Shown here piece by piece: positions 1-7,291 of a stretch of 64,000 nt of DNA. Both the position numbers and the translations under genes were made by a program. The DNA lies in assembly GCA_947166625.1 (NCBI GenBank), contig CAMVEX010000010.1:1-64000 (forward strand), read 5' to 3'. Source of the DNA: an uncultured Clostridia bacterium. Its GTDB lineage: Bacteria > Bacillota > Clostridia > Oscillospirales > Acutalibacteraceae. The notes beneath the pieces are model-generated. The model had not been told where the DNA came from and ran no database searches. It saw only the letters and a program-made list of their open reading frames with translations. Position 1 is the stretch's first letter. Each line of letters opens with the position of its first letter.

Positions 1-54
1 GTTCTGTATGAGTTTTCAATTACTTCTTCTGTTGCACTTGATAGTATAATTCAC

Positions 55-97
55 CAAAAAGGAAAACAGCGCCCGGCTTTTGCCGGGCGCTGCTGTT
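55..97 (-). terminator. Terminator of rpsU
   Basis: An 11-bp perfect GC-rich stem (67-77 with 82-92) with a TTTT loop lies 17 nt past the rpsU stop codon. Read on the minus strand it is followed by a T-rich stretch (TTTTCCTTTTT), the form of an intrinsic terminator. It ends the leuS-rpsU transcription unit. The remaining bases to the window edge (1-54) hold no gene that I can support. Confidence 0.85.
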
Positions 98-108
98 AGC
101 TGTCACAA

Positions 109-285
109 TTACTTGTGCTTGCGTTTACGGGCAGCCTCTGATTTGAGCTTTCTCTTTACCGAGGGCTTCTCGTAATGCTCTCTTTTACGGACCTCCTGGA
201 TAACGCCGTCTCTTGAAGTCTGTCTCTTAAATCTTCTGAGTGCGCTCTCGAGGGATTCGCCTTCTTTAACTTTAACTGTGCTCAC
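109..285 (-). CDS. rpsU: 30S ribosomal protein bS21
   Basis: Small-subunit protein bS21, which binds near the anti-Shine-Dalgarno region of 16S rRNA and helps initiation. The 58-residue product has the family pattern [13 protein letters not shown] followed by a strongly basic tail rich in K and R (ending RKRKHK), and its length is normal. I chose the GTG at 285 because AAGGGAG lies 8 nt upstream of it; the open frame extends to a GTG at 303, but that codon has no ribosome binding site. It has its own promoter in the 112-nt gap after leuS and a terminator directly behind it. Confidence 0.95.
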   Translation of the reverse strand: MSTVKVKEGESLESALRRFKRQTSRDGVIQEVRKREHYEKPSVKRKLKSEAARKRKHK

Positions 286-315
286 TATATTCACTCCCTT
301 CACATTTCCATAGGG

Positions 316-367
316 ACTTGTCTTACAAGTTTAGACAATTATACACTACGGTGCAGTTTTTTGTCAA
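316..367 (-). promoter_or_regulatory. rpsU promoter and 5' stem-loop
   Basis: On the minus strand TTGACA (362-367) and TATAAT (338-343) are both perfect, with an 18-bp spacer. Just downstream, where the transcript should begin, an ACTTGT/ACAAGT inverted repeat (316-321 with 325-330, 3-nt loop) would fold at the very 5' end of the rpsU mRNA. This lets rpsU be expressed independently of leuS. Whether the stem-loop is only a stabiliser or a regulatory element cannot be told from the sequence. Confidence 0.8.
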
Positions 368-397
368 TTGTGATTTTTCATTAAAAGGATTGACGCA

Positions 398-2812
398 TTA
401 AAGGGGTTTTACCACAATATTTACAAGGCGCCCTTTGACATAAAGCTCCTTGACGATCTGCATACCCTGCGTCGCTTTCGCTATGGAATCAAGCTCTTTG
501 GCGGCGCTTATCGCCTCATCGGAGCCGGAATCCGCGGGGATCACAAGCCTGTCTTTGACTTTACCGTTTATCTGAACGGCTATCTCCACTTCATTATCAA
601 CGCATTTTGCCTCGTCATAGGTCGGCCACGAGGTCTGATTGAGCATTCCCTCAAAGCCCGCCTTTTCCCATATCTCCTCCGTAACATGAGGGATAAAGGG
701 ATTGAGGAGCGTGATAAAGGTTTTGAGCTCGGCTCTGTTTATCTCGCCCTTGGCGTAAATATCGTTTGTAAGGGTCATCATTGCGGCTATCGCCGTATTG
801 TATTTAAGGGTTTCTATATCGGATGAAACCTTTTTGACCGCCTTGTGGAATTTGCTCTCGAGATCCTTTGAATATTCGTCGCCGTCTTTGAGGATATCGA
901 GCAGCCCCCATACTCTGTCTATGAATCTCTTGCAGCCCTTGACAGCCGTTTCGCTCCAGGGAGCCGCCTTTTCATAATCGCCCATAAACAATACGTATGC
1001 TCTGAGAACATCGGCACCGAATTCATCGACCACATCGTTGGGATCGACAACATTGCCCTTGGATTTGGACATCTTGTCGCCGTCGGGCCCGAGGATAAGA
1101 CCCTGAGCGGTCCTCTTGGCATAGGGCTCGTCGCACGGGACCTCGCCGATGTCATAAAGGAATCTGTGCCAGAATCTGGAATAGATAAGGTGTCTGGTGA
1201 CATGCTCCATACCGCCGTTATACCAATCGACGGGCATCCAGTATTTGAGCTTGTCTTTATCGGCAAGCGCCTTGTCATTATGCGGATCGATGTAGCGCAG
1301 GAAATACCACGATGAGCCTGCCCACTGGGGCATGGTATCCGTCTCTCTCTTTGCGTCGCCGCCGCACTTCGGGCATTTGCAGTTGACAAAGGAATCTATC
1401 TTCGCAAGCGGGCTTTCGCCGTCGGTACCGGGCTTGAAATCCTTGACCTCGGGAAGGCGGAGCGGAAGCTCATCATAGGGCACGGCGACCATTCCGCAAT
1501 GCGGGCAATGGACTATCGGGATGGGCTCGCCCCAGTATCTCTGGCGGTTGAACGCCCAGTCATTCATCTTATACTGAACGCCCTTTTCGCCGATACCCTG
1601 CTGCTGAAGATATTCCGCCATCTTTTCGATGGATTCTTTTTTATTCGTAAGGCCGTTGAGGAAGCCGGAATTCACCATTTCGCCGTCGCCGATATATGCT
1701 TCCTTCTCAATATCTCCGCCCCTGATGACCTCGATGATGTCGATGCCGAATTTTTTCGCGAACTCCCAGTCTCTCTGATCGTGGGCGGGGACCGCCATAA
1801 TGGCGCCCGTTCCGTAGCCCATCATTACATAATCGGAGATATAGATGGGAATTTCTTTGCCGTTCAAGGGATTTACGGCTGTAAAGCCTTCGAGCTTTAC
1901 ACCGGTCTTTTCTTTAACGAGCTGAGTTCTCTCAAACGCGGATTTCTTTGAGCAGAGATCTCTGTATTCCTCCACGGCGCTCATATTTGCGATCTTAGCG
2001 GAATACTTATCTATGAGCGGATGCTCGGGAGCCATTACCATAAAGGTAACTCCGAAGAGAGTATCGGGCCTTGTGGTGTAGATCCTGAGTTTTTCGTCTG
2101 TATCTTTAATGGAGAAATTGACGAATGCGCCCGTCGATTTGCCGATCCAGTTTTCCTGCTGCAAAACGATATTGGGCAGGAAATCGACCTCTTTGAGCCC
2201 TTCGAGGAGCTTATCGGCATACTGCGTGATCCTGAGATACCATACATCCTTGGATTTCTGGACTATCTCACTGTGGCAAATATCGCAGTGGCCGCCCTGC
2301 GAATCCTCATTTGAGAGCACGACCTTGCAGCTCGGGCAGTAGTTGACGAGGGTTTTATCTCTGAAAACAAGCCCGTTTTCAAACATTTTGAGGAATATCC
2401 ACTGGGTCCACTTATAATAATCTTCATCGGTCGTGTCGATAACTCTCGACCAGTCAAATGAGAAACCGACCCTTTTGAGCTGGCTCGTGAATCTCTTGAT
2501 ATTGTTATCGGTGACCTGCCTGGGATGGATGCCTGTTTTGATGGCGTAATTCTCCGTCGGCAGACCGAAAGCGTCAAAGCCTATCGGGAAAAGGACATTA
2601 TAGCCCTCAAGCCTTCTCTTTCTCGAAACCACCTCAAGGCCGGAATAAGCCTTGATATGGCCTACGTGCATACCCGCTCCGCTCGGATAAGGGAATTCGA
2701 CAAGCGAATAAAACTTGGGCTTTGAGGAATTATCCTCAGCCGCAAAAGTCTGTTTTTCATCCCATATATCCTGCCACTTTTTTTCTACAGCTCTGAAATC
2801 ATACTGTGACAT
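398..2812 (-). CDS. leuS: Leucyl-tRNA synthetase
   Basis: Charges tRNA-Leu with leucine in the cytoplasm. The 804-residue class I synthetase shows the HIGH-type motif HVGH in PYPSGAGMHVGH near residue 50, zinc-binding CxxC pairs, the CP1 editing region with TTRPDTLFG (about 245) and the KMSKS loop in GDKMSKSKGN near 575, then the anticodon-binding domain. Length is typical for the bacterial type. It follows rsfS after 18 nt with no room for a T-box leader, so it is probably expressed from the upstream ABC/nadD promoter. The start ATG at 2812 is preceded by AAAGGGG at a somewhat long spacing. Confidence 0.97.
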   Translation of the reverse strand: MSQYDFRAVEKKWQDIWDEKQTFAAEDNSSKPKFYSLVEFPYPSGAGMHVGHIKAYSGLEVVSRKRRLEGYNVLFPIGFDAFGLPTENYAIKTGIHPRQVTDNNIKRFTSQLKRVGFSFDWSRVIDTTDEDYYKWTQWIFLKMFENGLVFRDKTLVNYCPSCKVVLSNEDSQGGHCDICHSEIVQKSKDVWYLRITQYADKLLEGLKEVDFLPNIVLQQENWIGKSTGAFVNFSIKDTDEKLRIYTTRPDTLFGVTFMVMAPEHPLIDKYSAKIANMSAVEEYRDLCSKKSAFERTQLVKEKTGVKLEGFTAVNPLNGKEIPIYISDYVMMGYGTGAIMAVPAHDQRDWEFAKKFGIDIIEVIRGGDIEKEAYIGDGEMVNSGFLNGLTNKKESIEKMAEYLQQQGIGEKGVQYKMNDWAFNRQRYWGEPIPIVHCPHCGMVAVPYDELPLRLPEVKDFKPGTDGESPLAKIDSFVNCKCPKCGGDAKRETDTMPQWAGSSWYFLRYIDPHNDKALADKDKLKYWMPVDWYNGGMEHVTRHLIYSRFWHRFLYDIGEVPCDEPYAKRTAQGLILGPDGDKMSKSKGNVVDPNDVVDEFGADVLRAYVLFMGDYEKAAPWSETAVKGCKRFIDRVWGLLDILKDGDEYSKDLESKFHKAVKKVSSDIETLKYNTAIAAMMTLTNDIYAKGEINRAELKTFITLLNPFIPHVTEEIWEKAGFEGMLNQTSWPTYDEAKCVDNEVEIAVQINGKVKDRLVIPADSGSDEAISAAKELDSIAKATQGMQIVKELYVKGRLVNIVVKPL

Positions 2813-2830
2813 TTCAGATCACAACCCCTT

Positions 2831-3193
2831 TCAATTCTCCGTTATGATGTCGGACAGATCGAGCGTTTTCGCGTCCGTCCACAGCCTTTCAAGATTATAG
2901 TATTCTCTGCTCTCACGGTCAAAAATATGGACGAGGACCGTGCCGTAATCGAGCAGTATCCAGCCCGACGCTCTGCCCTCGATATGCTCGGGGTCAATGC
3001 CGAGGCGTTTATTTATCTCATACTCCACCTCATCCGCAAGCGATTTGGTATGAGTGTTTGAGGTGCCGTTTGCTATTACGAACACATCGGAGACTATGGT
3101 GACCTCTTCGGTTTCGATAGCCACTATCTTCTCCGCCTTTTTTTCGTCAAGGACCTTTGCTATTTCTCTTGCAAGCTCTCTTGATTCTGTCAT
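2831..3193 (-). CDS. rsfS: Ribosome silencing factor RsfS (Iojap/YbeB family)
   Basis: Binds ribosomal protein uL14 and blocks subunit joining when nutrients are scarce. The 120-residue protein is a full-length family member: the segment VFVIANGTSNTHTKSLADEV and the later GWILLDYGTVLVHIF are the conserved DUF143 blocks. It stands directly downstream of nadD-yqeK, the usual bacterial order nadD-yqeK-rsfS, and 18 nt upstream of leuS, so it is an internal gene of that operon. Confidence 0.95.
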   Translation of the reverse strand: MTESRELAREIAKVLDEKKAEKIVAIETEEVTIVSDVFVIANGTSNTHTKSLADEVEYEINKRLGIDPEHIEGRASGWILLDYGTVLVHIFDRESREYYNLERLWTDAKTLDLSDIITEN

Positions 3194-3231
3194 TATATCG
3201 TTCCTTTCGATAGGATTTATGTTTTGATCTT

Positions 3232-4383
3232 TCAGCCGCCGAGCAGCCCGAAATGCCGCAGCATATCGTTATAGCAATCCACACTTGCGGGATGAACGCT
3301 CATATCATGCTCTGCAAGATGAGTGATCGTATAGCGCGAGGTGTAAAGGATTGCATGCTCAAGCGAGATGCGGGCGAGCCTTCTCACGGTTTCAACATCG
3401 GGATAGTCACGGTCCGCCGAAATGAAATCCGCGGTATAGACTATCTTTTGCATCAGCGTCATATCGGCTTTGCCCGTGGTATGCCACCTGATGGCGGAAA
3501 GTATCTCCTCATCATCGACTATTCCGTTCTCTTTGAGAAAAACGGGCGCCGACATCTGATGATGAATTTTGTGGTTGCCGCGCTCAAGCTCGGTCATATC
3601 GCCGCCGATGAGTTTGAGCTGCTCATCTGTCGGCAGGCGTTTTGTTATATCGTGAAGCAGCCCTGCGAGCTTTGCCTTGGTAACATCCGCTCCGAAGCGG
3701 CCTGCAAGATCCCCCGCGGCTTCGCTCACACATTCGCTGTGATACATCCGCTTTGAATCGAGCATCTTATGTAAAATCTCACGATAGGAATCAAAATCAT
3801 CATCGTAGAGATTATTCTCTTTGATATAGCCGAGCACGGCGGGGTCAAGCAGACCCTCGCAGTCAAAATTGCTTTTGATCCTTGCCCTGAGCTCCGTAGA
3901 GCTTAGCTCGAGCGGGTCATATTCGACAAATACGATTTTTTTACGCTGGGCGGGAGTGTATTTTGAAAAATCGGGCTTGAATCCCTTTACTCTCGCCGCG
4001 GCGCAAACCGTGCAAAGCTCAAGGATCTCCTCCCACATATACCAATGCGTAAAGGATTCGAGCATATCGGAGCCGATTATGAAAAACAGCTCGTCGCCCG
4101 GGCAGAGAGAACGGAGCTCGCGCAGAGTTTCGACCGTATAGCTTATATCCCCTCTCCTGAGCTCGATATCGGACACCTCAAAAAGGCTGTCCGTAAAAGC
4201 GAGGCGGCACATATTGAGCCTGTCTTTCGCATCGGCATAAGCCGCAGAGGATTTATGGGGGGCGATATTTGACGGGATGATAAGCACTTTATCGAGCCCG
4301 AGATAAGCCGCGCATTTTTTTGCGATATTCAGATGACCGTTGTGGGGCGGATTGAAGCTTCCGCCGAGAATTCCGATCTTCAT
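3232..4383 (-). CDS. nadD-yqeK: Fused nicotinate-nucleotide adenylyltransferase and YqeK HD hydrolase
   Basis: One continuous frame of 383 residues carries two enzymes. Residues 1 to about 190 are NadD, which makes deamido-NAD from nicotinate mononucleotide: nucleotidyl-transferase motif GGSFNPPHNGH at 7-17 and the SSTELR motif near 160. After a short linker (about 190-205), residues to the end match YqeK, an HD-domain symmetrical diadenosine tetraphosphate hydrolase, with HSE near 217, the HD pair in LLHDITKR and HHQMSAP further on. In most Firmicutes these are two adjacent genes; here no stop separates them. ATG 4383 lies 1 nt after the stop of the ABC permease gene, and rsfS follows. Confidence 0.93.
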   Translation of the reverse strand: MKIGILGGSFNPPHNGHLNIAKKCAAYLGLDKVLIIPSNIAPHKSSAAYADAKDRLNMCRLAFTDSLFEVSDIELRRGDISYTVETLRELRSLCPGDELFFIIGSDMLESFTHWYMWEEILELCTVCAAARVKGFKPDFSKYTPAQRKKIVFVEYDPLELSSTELRARIKSNFDCEGLLDPAVLGYIKENNLYDDDFDSYREILHKMLDSKRMYHSECVSEAAGDLAGRFGADVTKAKLAGLLHDITKRLPTDEQLKLIGGDMTELERGNHKIHHQMSAPVFLKENGIVDDEEILSAIRWHTTGKADMTLMQKIVYTADFISADRDYPDVETVRRLARISLEHAILYTSRYTITHLAEHDMSVHPASVDCYNDMLRHFGLLGG

Positions 4384-4384
4384 A

Positions 4385-5188
4385 TCAGCTTATGTTGATC
4401 CTCTTATGCATTATGTGAGCCGTCAGGAAGAAGTAAACAATATCCTGAATAAGCATAAACACAAAGGGGATAAGCTCGAGCGCCGTGCCGTTTGAGGTGA
4501 CGTCGCCGAAATTTATCTTCATTGATTTATCCGCCGCGAGGACCACATAGATCCCGAAATATTTCTCAAAGAGCGAAATGCCCAGCGAGAAGATGATGAA
4601 GGTGGCCACAAAAATGAGGATGGACCAGATCACGTGCGCCTTTTGAAACTGGCGGATATGCGACAGCGCTATCGAGAAATAAACCATTATGGTAAATGAT
4701 AAAACGGTGCCGAAGAAATAGGCGATGAAATAGATAGCGTAAGTGATTATCTGCGCCTTTGACGGGAAATTGCCGAACATCGTGAGGAATATTGAGGCGT
4801 TGTCGATCATCTCGCCGTATTCGCCCTGAACATATCTCGTCATCAGATCGGTGACAAGCACAAAATCGGCAAATGAAACTATCATCCACAATCCGTAAAC
4901 GATGATTTTTGAGCCCAGGAGCTGCTTGCTGTTTACGGGAAGGGTGAAGCTCAGATAACCCTGCTGACCGAAGAGGGATTTCTGATAATCATAGACTACA
5001 AAGAAGAAAGTAACGAAAATCAGGAGCGCGGAAACAAGGAAGCTGACTACGCCGCCGATGATCAGATATTTTGACTTATCCGCTATCTTTCCGAAATAAA
5101 ATACGCCTATGGCAAATATCTCGACAAGATAAAACAGCGGGATGACCCTCGCGCTCGCGAGGAAATCGTTTTTAAGGAGTTTGAGCAT
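4385..5188 (-). CDS. ABC-2 type permease subunit
   Basis: Integral membrane protein of 267 residues with about six hydrophobic segments, including FYLVEIFAIGVFYFG near the N-terminus and a C-terminal helix FVFMLIQDIVYFF. It lies 16 nt behind an ABC ATPase gene and is probably the membrane half of that exporter. I chose ATG 5188 (product starting MLKLLKNDF) because AAGGGCAAG lies just upstream; the longer frame runs back into the ATPase gene and has no hydrophobic or family-like content there. The substrate is unknown; such two-gene exporters often move peptides, antibiotics or lipids. Confidence 0.8.
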   Translation of the reverse strand: MLKLLKNDFLASARVIPLFYLVEIFAIGVFYFGKIADKSKYLIIGGVVSFLVSALLIFVTFFFVVYDYQKSLFGQQGYLSFTLPVNSKQLLGSKIIVYGLWMIVSFADFVLVTDLMTRYVQGEYGEMIDNASIFLTMFGNFPSKAQIITYAIYFIAYFFGTVLSFTIMVYFSIALSHIRQFQKAHVIWSILIFVATFIIFSLGISLFEKYFGIYVVLAADKSMKINFGDVTSNGTALELIPFVFMLIQDIVYFFLTAHIMHKRINIS

Positions 5189-5204
5189 CTTGCCCTTGAC
5201 TTTA

Positions 5205-5912
5205 TCAGAACTGCCAGTCACCTGCAAACACCTCCTTGAATACTTCGTTGACCGTTTTGCCGCTCTGGGTAAGATGAGCGACACTGTCCTGCATAAGCAG
5301 TTTTCCTCTGCCTATCATTATTATCGAATCAAGCACACCTTCTATATCGTGGATAAGGTGGGTTGACATCATCAGAGTTGAGCCCTCGGGGCGGTTTTTG
5401 ATGATCGAATCGAGGATGAAATCTCTCGCCGCCGGGTCAACGCCGCCCATAGGCTCGTCGAGGATATAAATCTCGGCATTCCTGCACATAACGAGGATGA
5501 GCTGAAGCTTTTCCTGCTGACCCTTTGACATGGTCTTCGCCTTCTGCTTATGGGGAAGCTGGAAGGTGTCGAGCATATTCATAGCCTTTTTGATATCAAA
5601 ATCATCATAAAAATCGGCTATGTATTTAACGGCGTCATCCGCCGTCATCCAGCTCGCGAGATAGGTCTTTTCGGGAAGATAGGCGACCAGCGATTTTGTC
5701 TTTGCTCCGGGCCTTCTGCCGGCTACGAGCACTTCGCCGCTGTAATCGTTGATAAGTCCCGTTAAAATTTTGATAAGCGAGGTCTTGCCGCTGCCGTTGG
5801 GGCCGAGCAGACCGATTATCTGACCCTCGGGAAGCCCGAAGGATACATCCTTCAAAACGGTGTGGCTGCCGTAGGATTTGGTCAGATTGTTTACTCTGAT
5901 GATCTCAGACAA
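5205..5912 (-). CDS. ABC transporter ATP-binding protein
   Basis: Energises the permease encoded just downstream. All ABC motifs are present: Walker A GPNGSGKTS, the signature-type MSKGQQEK in place of LSGGQ, Walker B IYILDEPMGGVDP and the switch histidine in STHL. The YtrB/CcmA-like exporter subtype is suggested by its short length (235 residues). I chose TTG 5912 (product MSEIIRVNN) because GGAGGG lies 5 nt upstream; an earlier TTG at 5930 lies ahead of that site. It is the first gene of the operon leading into nadD-yqeK, rsfS and leuS. Confidence 0.9.
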   Translation of the reverse strand: MSEIIRVNNLTKSYGSHTVLKDVSFGLPEGQIIGLLGPNGSGKTSLIKILTGLINDYSGEVLVAGRRPGAKTKSLVAYLPEKTYLASWMTADDAVKYIADFYDDFDIKKAMNMLDTFQLPHKQKAKTMSKGQQEKLQLILVMCRNAEIYILDEPMGGVDPAARDFILDSIIKNRPEGSTLMMSTHLIHDIEGVLDSIIMIGRGKLLMQDSVAHLTQSGKTVNEVFKEVFAGDWQF

Positions 5913-5958
5913 ATTGAACCCTCCGTTCAAATTAAATTACGCAAATTTTCACAGATGC

Positions 5959-5976
5959 ATTATAACATCTATTATA
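5959..5976 (-). promoter_or_regulatory. Probable -10 elements upstream of the ABC/nadD/leuS operon
   Basis: Two perfect TATAAT hexamers on the minus strand (5971-5976 and 5959-5964) lie 50-60 nt upstream of the ATPase start in an AT-rich stretch. Neither has a convincing -35 hexamer at 17 bp, so only the -10 boxes are called. Confidence 0.5.
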
Positions 5977-6085
5977 ACAAAATAAAACAGTTATTTTTAC
6001 AGAATTTGAAAGCGATATTAACTTATTTTTAACATTTAGCTAAAAAACGGCAATCGGAATAAACGGAGTCCGATCTGCCTCTGTC

Positions 6086-6123
6086 ACAAAAAATGACCGG
6101 CACCGCCCCTCGGCGATACCGGC
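6086..6123 (-). terminator. Terminator of the hemolysin III gene
   Basis: The minus strand reads CCGGTATCGCC, a short loop, then GGCGGTGCCGG (6097-6122), followed by TCATTTTTTG. This imperfect GC-rich hairpin with a T-run begins about 15 nt past the stop codon of the upstream gene. Confidence 0.75.
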
Positions 6124-6138
6124 AGACAAAATATCATT

Positions 6139-6810
6139 TTACATACAGAACCATATTATCGGGACAGACATCACTATCGAGCCGAGAAGGATAAAGATAT
6201 GAAACACTCCGTGAAAATATTTGTATCCCTTTCTCTGGAGGCCGTAAAAAATCATTCCCGAGGTATATACGACACCGCCCGCGATCAGCAGGATTATGAA
6301 TATTCGCGGATAGGCGCGGAGCATCCAGCGCATTGTGAATATTACTCCCCAGCCCGCGAGAAAATAAGCGCCGTATGAGATGATCTTATATTTTTTCATA
6401 TCCACCGCGGTAACTACCGTTCCGATGATCGCCGTCACGCAGACCACCGCAAAAGAGATCCACGCCACAAGCGGATTTATGCGCATGATACCGGTCATCG
6501 CCACGGGCGCGAAAGAGCCGGCGATGAGAGCGTAAATATCGCAGTGATCTATCACTCTCATTATGACTTTGCCTCTGAGGGCCTTTTTGGGGTCAAGCCC
6601 GTGATAAACACTTGAGATGCAATATACGGTGATCATGGACAATCCGTAAATAACTCCCGAAACAATGCCCCGGATATTTTGGTGCCACCCCGCTCTCGCA
6701 ACGCAGACGATCAGCACCGCAAGCCCGTAAACGGCTCCGACTATGTGGGTTATCATATTGAGCTTTTCTTCATTGTAGGTGTAGCGCGGGAGTTTATATT
6801 TTCCGCTCAT
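6139..6810 (-). CDS. Hemolysin III / PAQR family membrane protein
   Basis: Multi-pass membrane protein (223 residues, about seven hydrophobic helices) of the YqfA/hemolysin III family, related to eukaryotic progestin and adipoQ receptors. The family's conserved metal-site blocks are visible: the N-terminal NMITHIVGAVYG, then SSVYHGL, then VIDHCDIYALIAGS, and the C-terminal histidines in FHGVFHIF. I chose ATG 6810 (MSGKYKLP) because AAAGGAAG lies upstream at normal spacing; an extended frame to 6867 has no such site. The cellular function of bacterial members is poorly defined. It is transcribed divergently from an XRE regulator gene whose operator-like repeats lie in the shared gap. Confidence 0.9.
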   Translation of the reverse strand: MSGKYKLPRYTYNEEKLNMITHIVGAVYGLAVLIVCVARAGWHQNIRGIVSGVIYGLSMITVYCISSVYHGLDPKKALRGKVIMRVIDHCDIYALIAGSFAPVAMTGIMRINPLVAWISFAVVCVTAIIGTVVTAVDMKKYKIISYGAYFLAGWGVIFTMRWMLRAYPRIFIILLIAGGVVYTSGMIFYGLQRKGYKYFHGVFHIFILLGSIVMSVPIIWFCM

Positions 6811-6870
6811 TTCATCACTTCCTTTCGCCGGATATGTTAATGCCTCAAGGCTGAAATGTGAAGGCACGAA

Positions 6871-6935
6871 AAGTAGAAAAATATCTACTTTGGGTAGAAT
6901 CGGTGTTGACGGATGGCTCTACTTATGGTAGAATC
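6871..6935 (+). promoter_or_regulatory. XRE gene promoter with operator-like dyads
   Basis: The plus-strand promoter is TTGACG (6906-6911), a 17-bp spacer and TAGAAT (6929-6934). Around it are three related dyads: AAGTAGA-N6-TCTACTT (6871-6890), CTAC-N5-GTAG (6885-6897) and CTAC-N5-GTAG (6919-6931), the last overlapping the -10 box. The segments 6884-6901 and 6918-6935 form an 18-bp direct repeat with 16 matches, 34 bp apart. The arrangement is what an autoregulatory repressor site looks like; binding by the adjacent XRE protein is inferred. Confidence 0.7.
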
Positions 6936-6958
6936 AGAAAAAGAGAGGAGTGAAAGCC

Positions 6959-7291
6959 TTGACAGAGAATGAATTCAATACCTCGCTTGCAAATAATCTC
7001 ATCAAATACCGAAAGCTCAATGGGCTCACTCAGGCGGAGCTTGCCGAGAGCATAAATTATTCCGATAAATCAATTTCAAAATGGGAGAGCGGGAAGGGCA
7101 CTCCCGGTGTCTTTCAGCTTCTTGTCATTTCCGAAATATACGGCATCAGCGTATCGGAGCTCATCGGGCAGACCGAGCCCGGCAAGGCGACCGCAGAAAA
7201 AATGAAGGTCGCCGAAAAAGACCGCAAAGCGATGGAAAAAGCGCGCAAAAAAGCTCTCGAACGAGCCAAAAAACAAAAGAGGAACAGATAA
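6959..7291 (+). CDS. XRE-family helix-turn-helix regulator
   Basis: DNA-binding regulator of 110 residues. Residues 5-65 form a Cro/CI-type five-helix domain: LIKYRKLNGLTQAELAES then SDKSISKWESGKG, the recognition helix. The C-terminal 40 residues are an almost continuous run of K, R, E and A, probably a charged helix. I chose TTG 6959 (MTENEFNTS) because GAGAGGAG lies 8 nt upstream; a GTG at 6950 overlaps that site. Its stop overlaps the next start by one base (TAATG), so it is translationally coupled to the glycosidase gene. The dyads at its promoter suggest it represses itself and perhaps the divergent membrane protein gene. Confidence 0.88.
   Translation: MTENEFNTSLANNLIKYRKLNGLTQAELAESINYSDKSISKWESGKGTPGVFQLLVISEIYGISVSELIGQTEPGKATAEKMKVAEKDRKAMEKARKKALERAKKQKRNR

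Noticed and set aside
1-54. TATAAT at 45-50 on the plus strand near the window edge
   Set aside because: No -35 hexamer at 16-18 bp and it points into the rpsU terminator; no gene follows on that strand.
2813-2830. T-box leader for leuS
   Set aside because: Only 18 nt separate rsfS and leuS, too short for a T-box; no specifier or antiterminator pattern is visible.
7081-7290. Longer N-terminus for the phosphodiester glycosidase inside the XRE gene
   Set aside because: That frame overlaps a clear helix-turn-helix gene, its residues look like out-of-frame Arg/Ser/Cys-rich translation, and the ATG at 7291 has a ribosome binding site.
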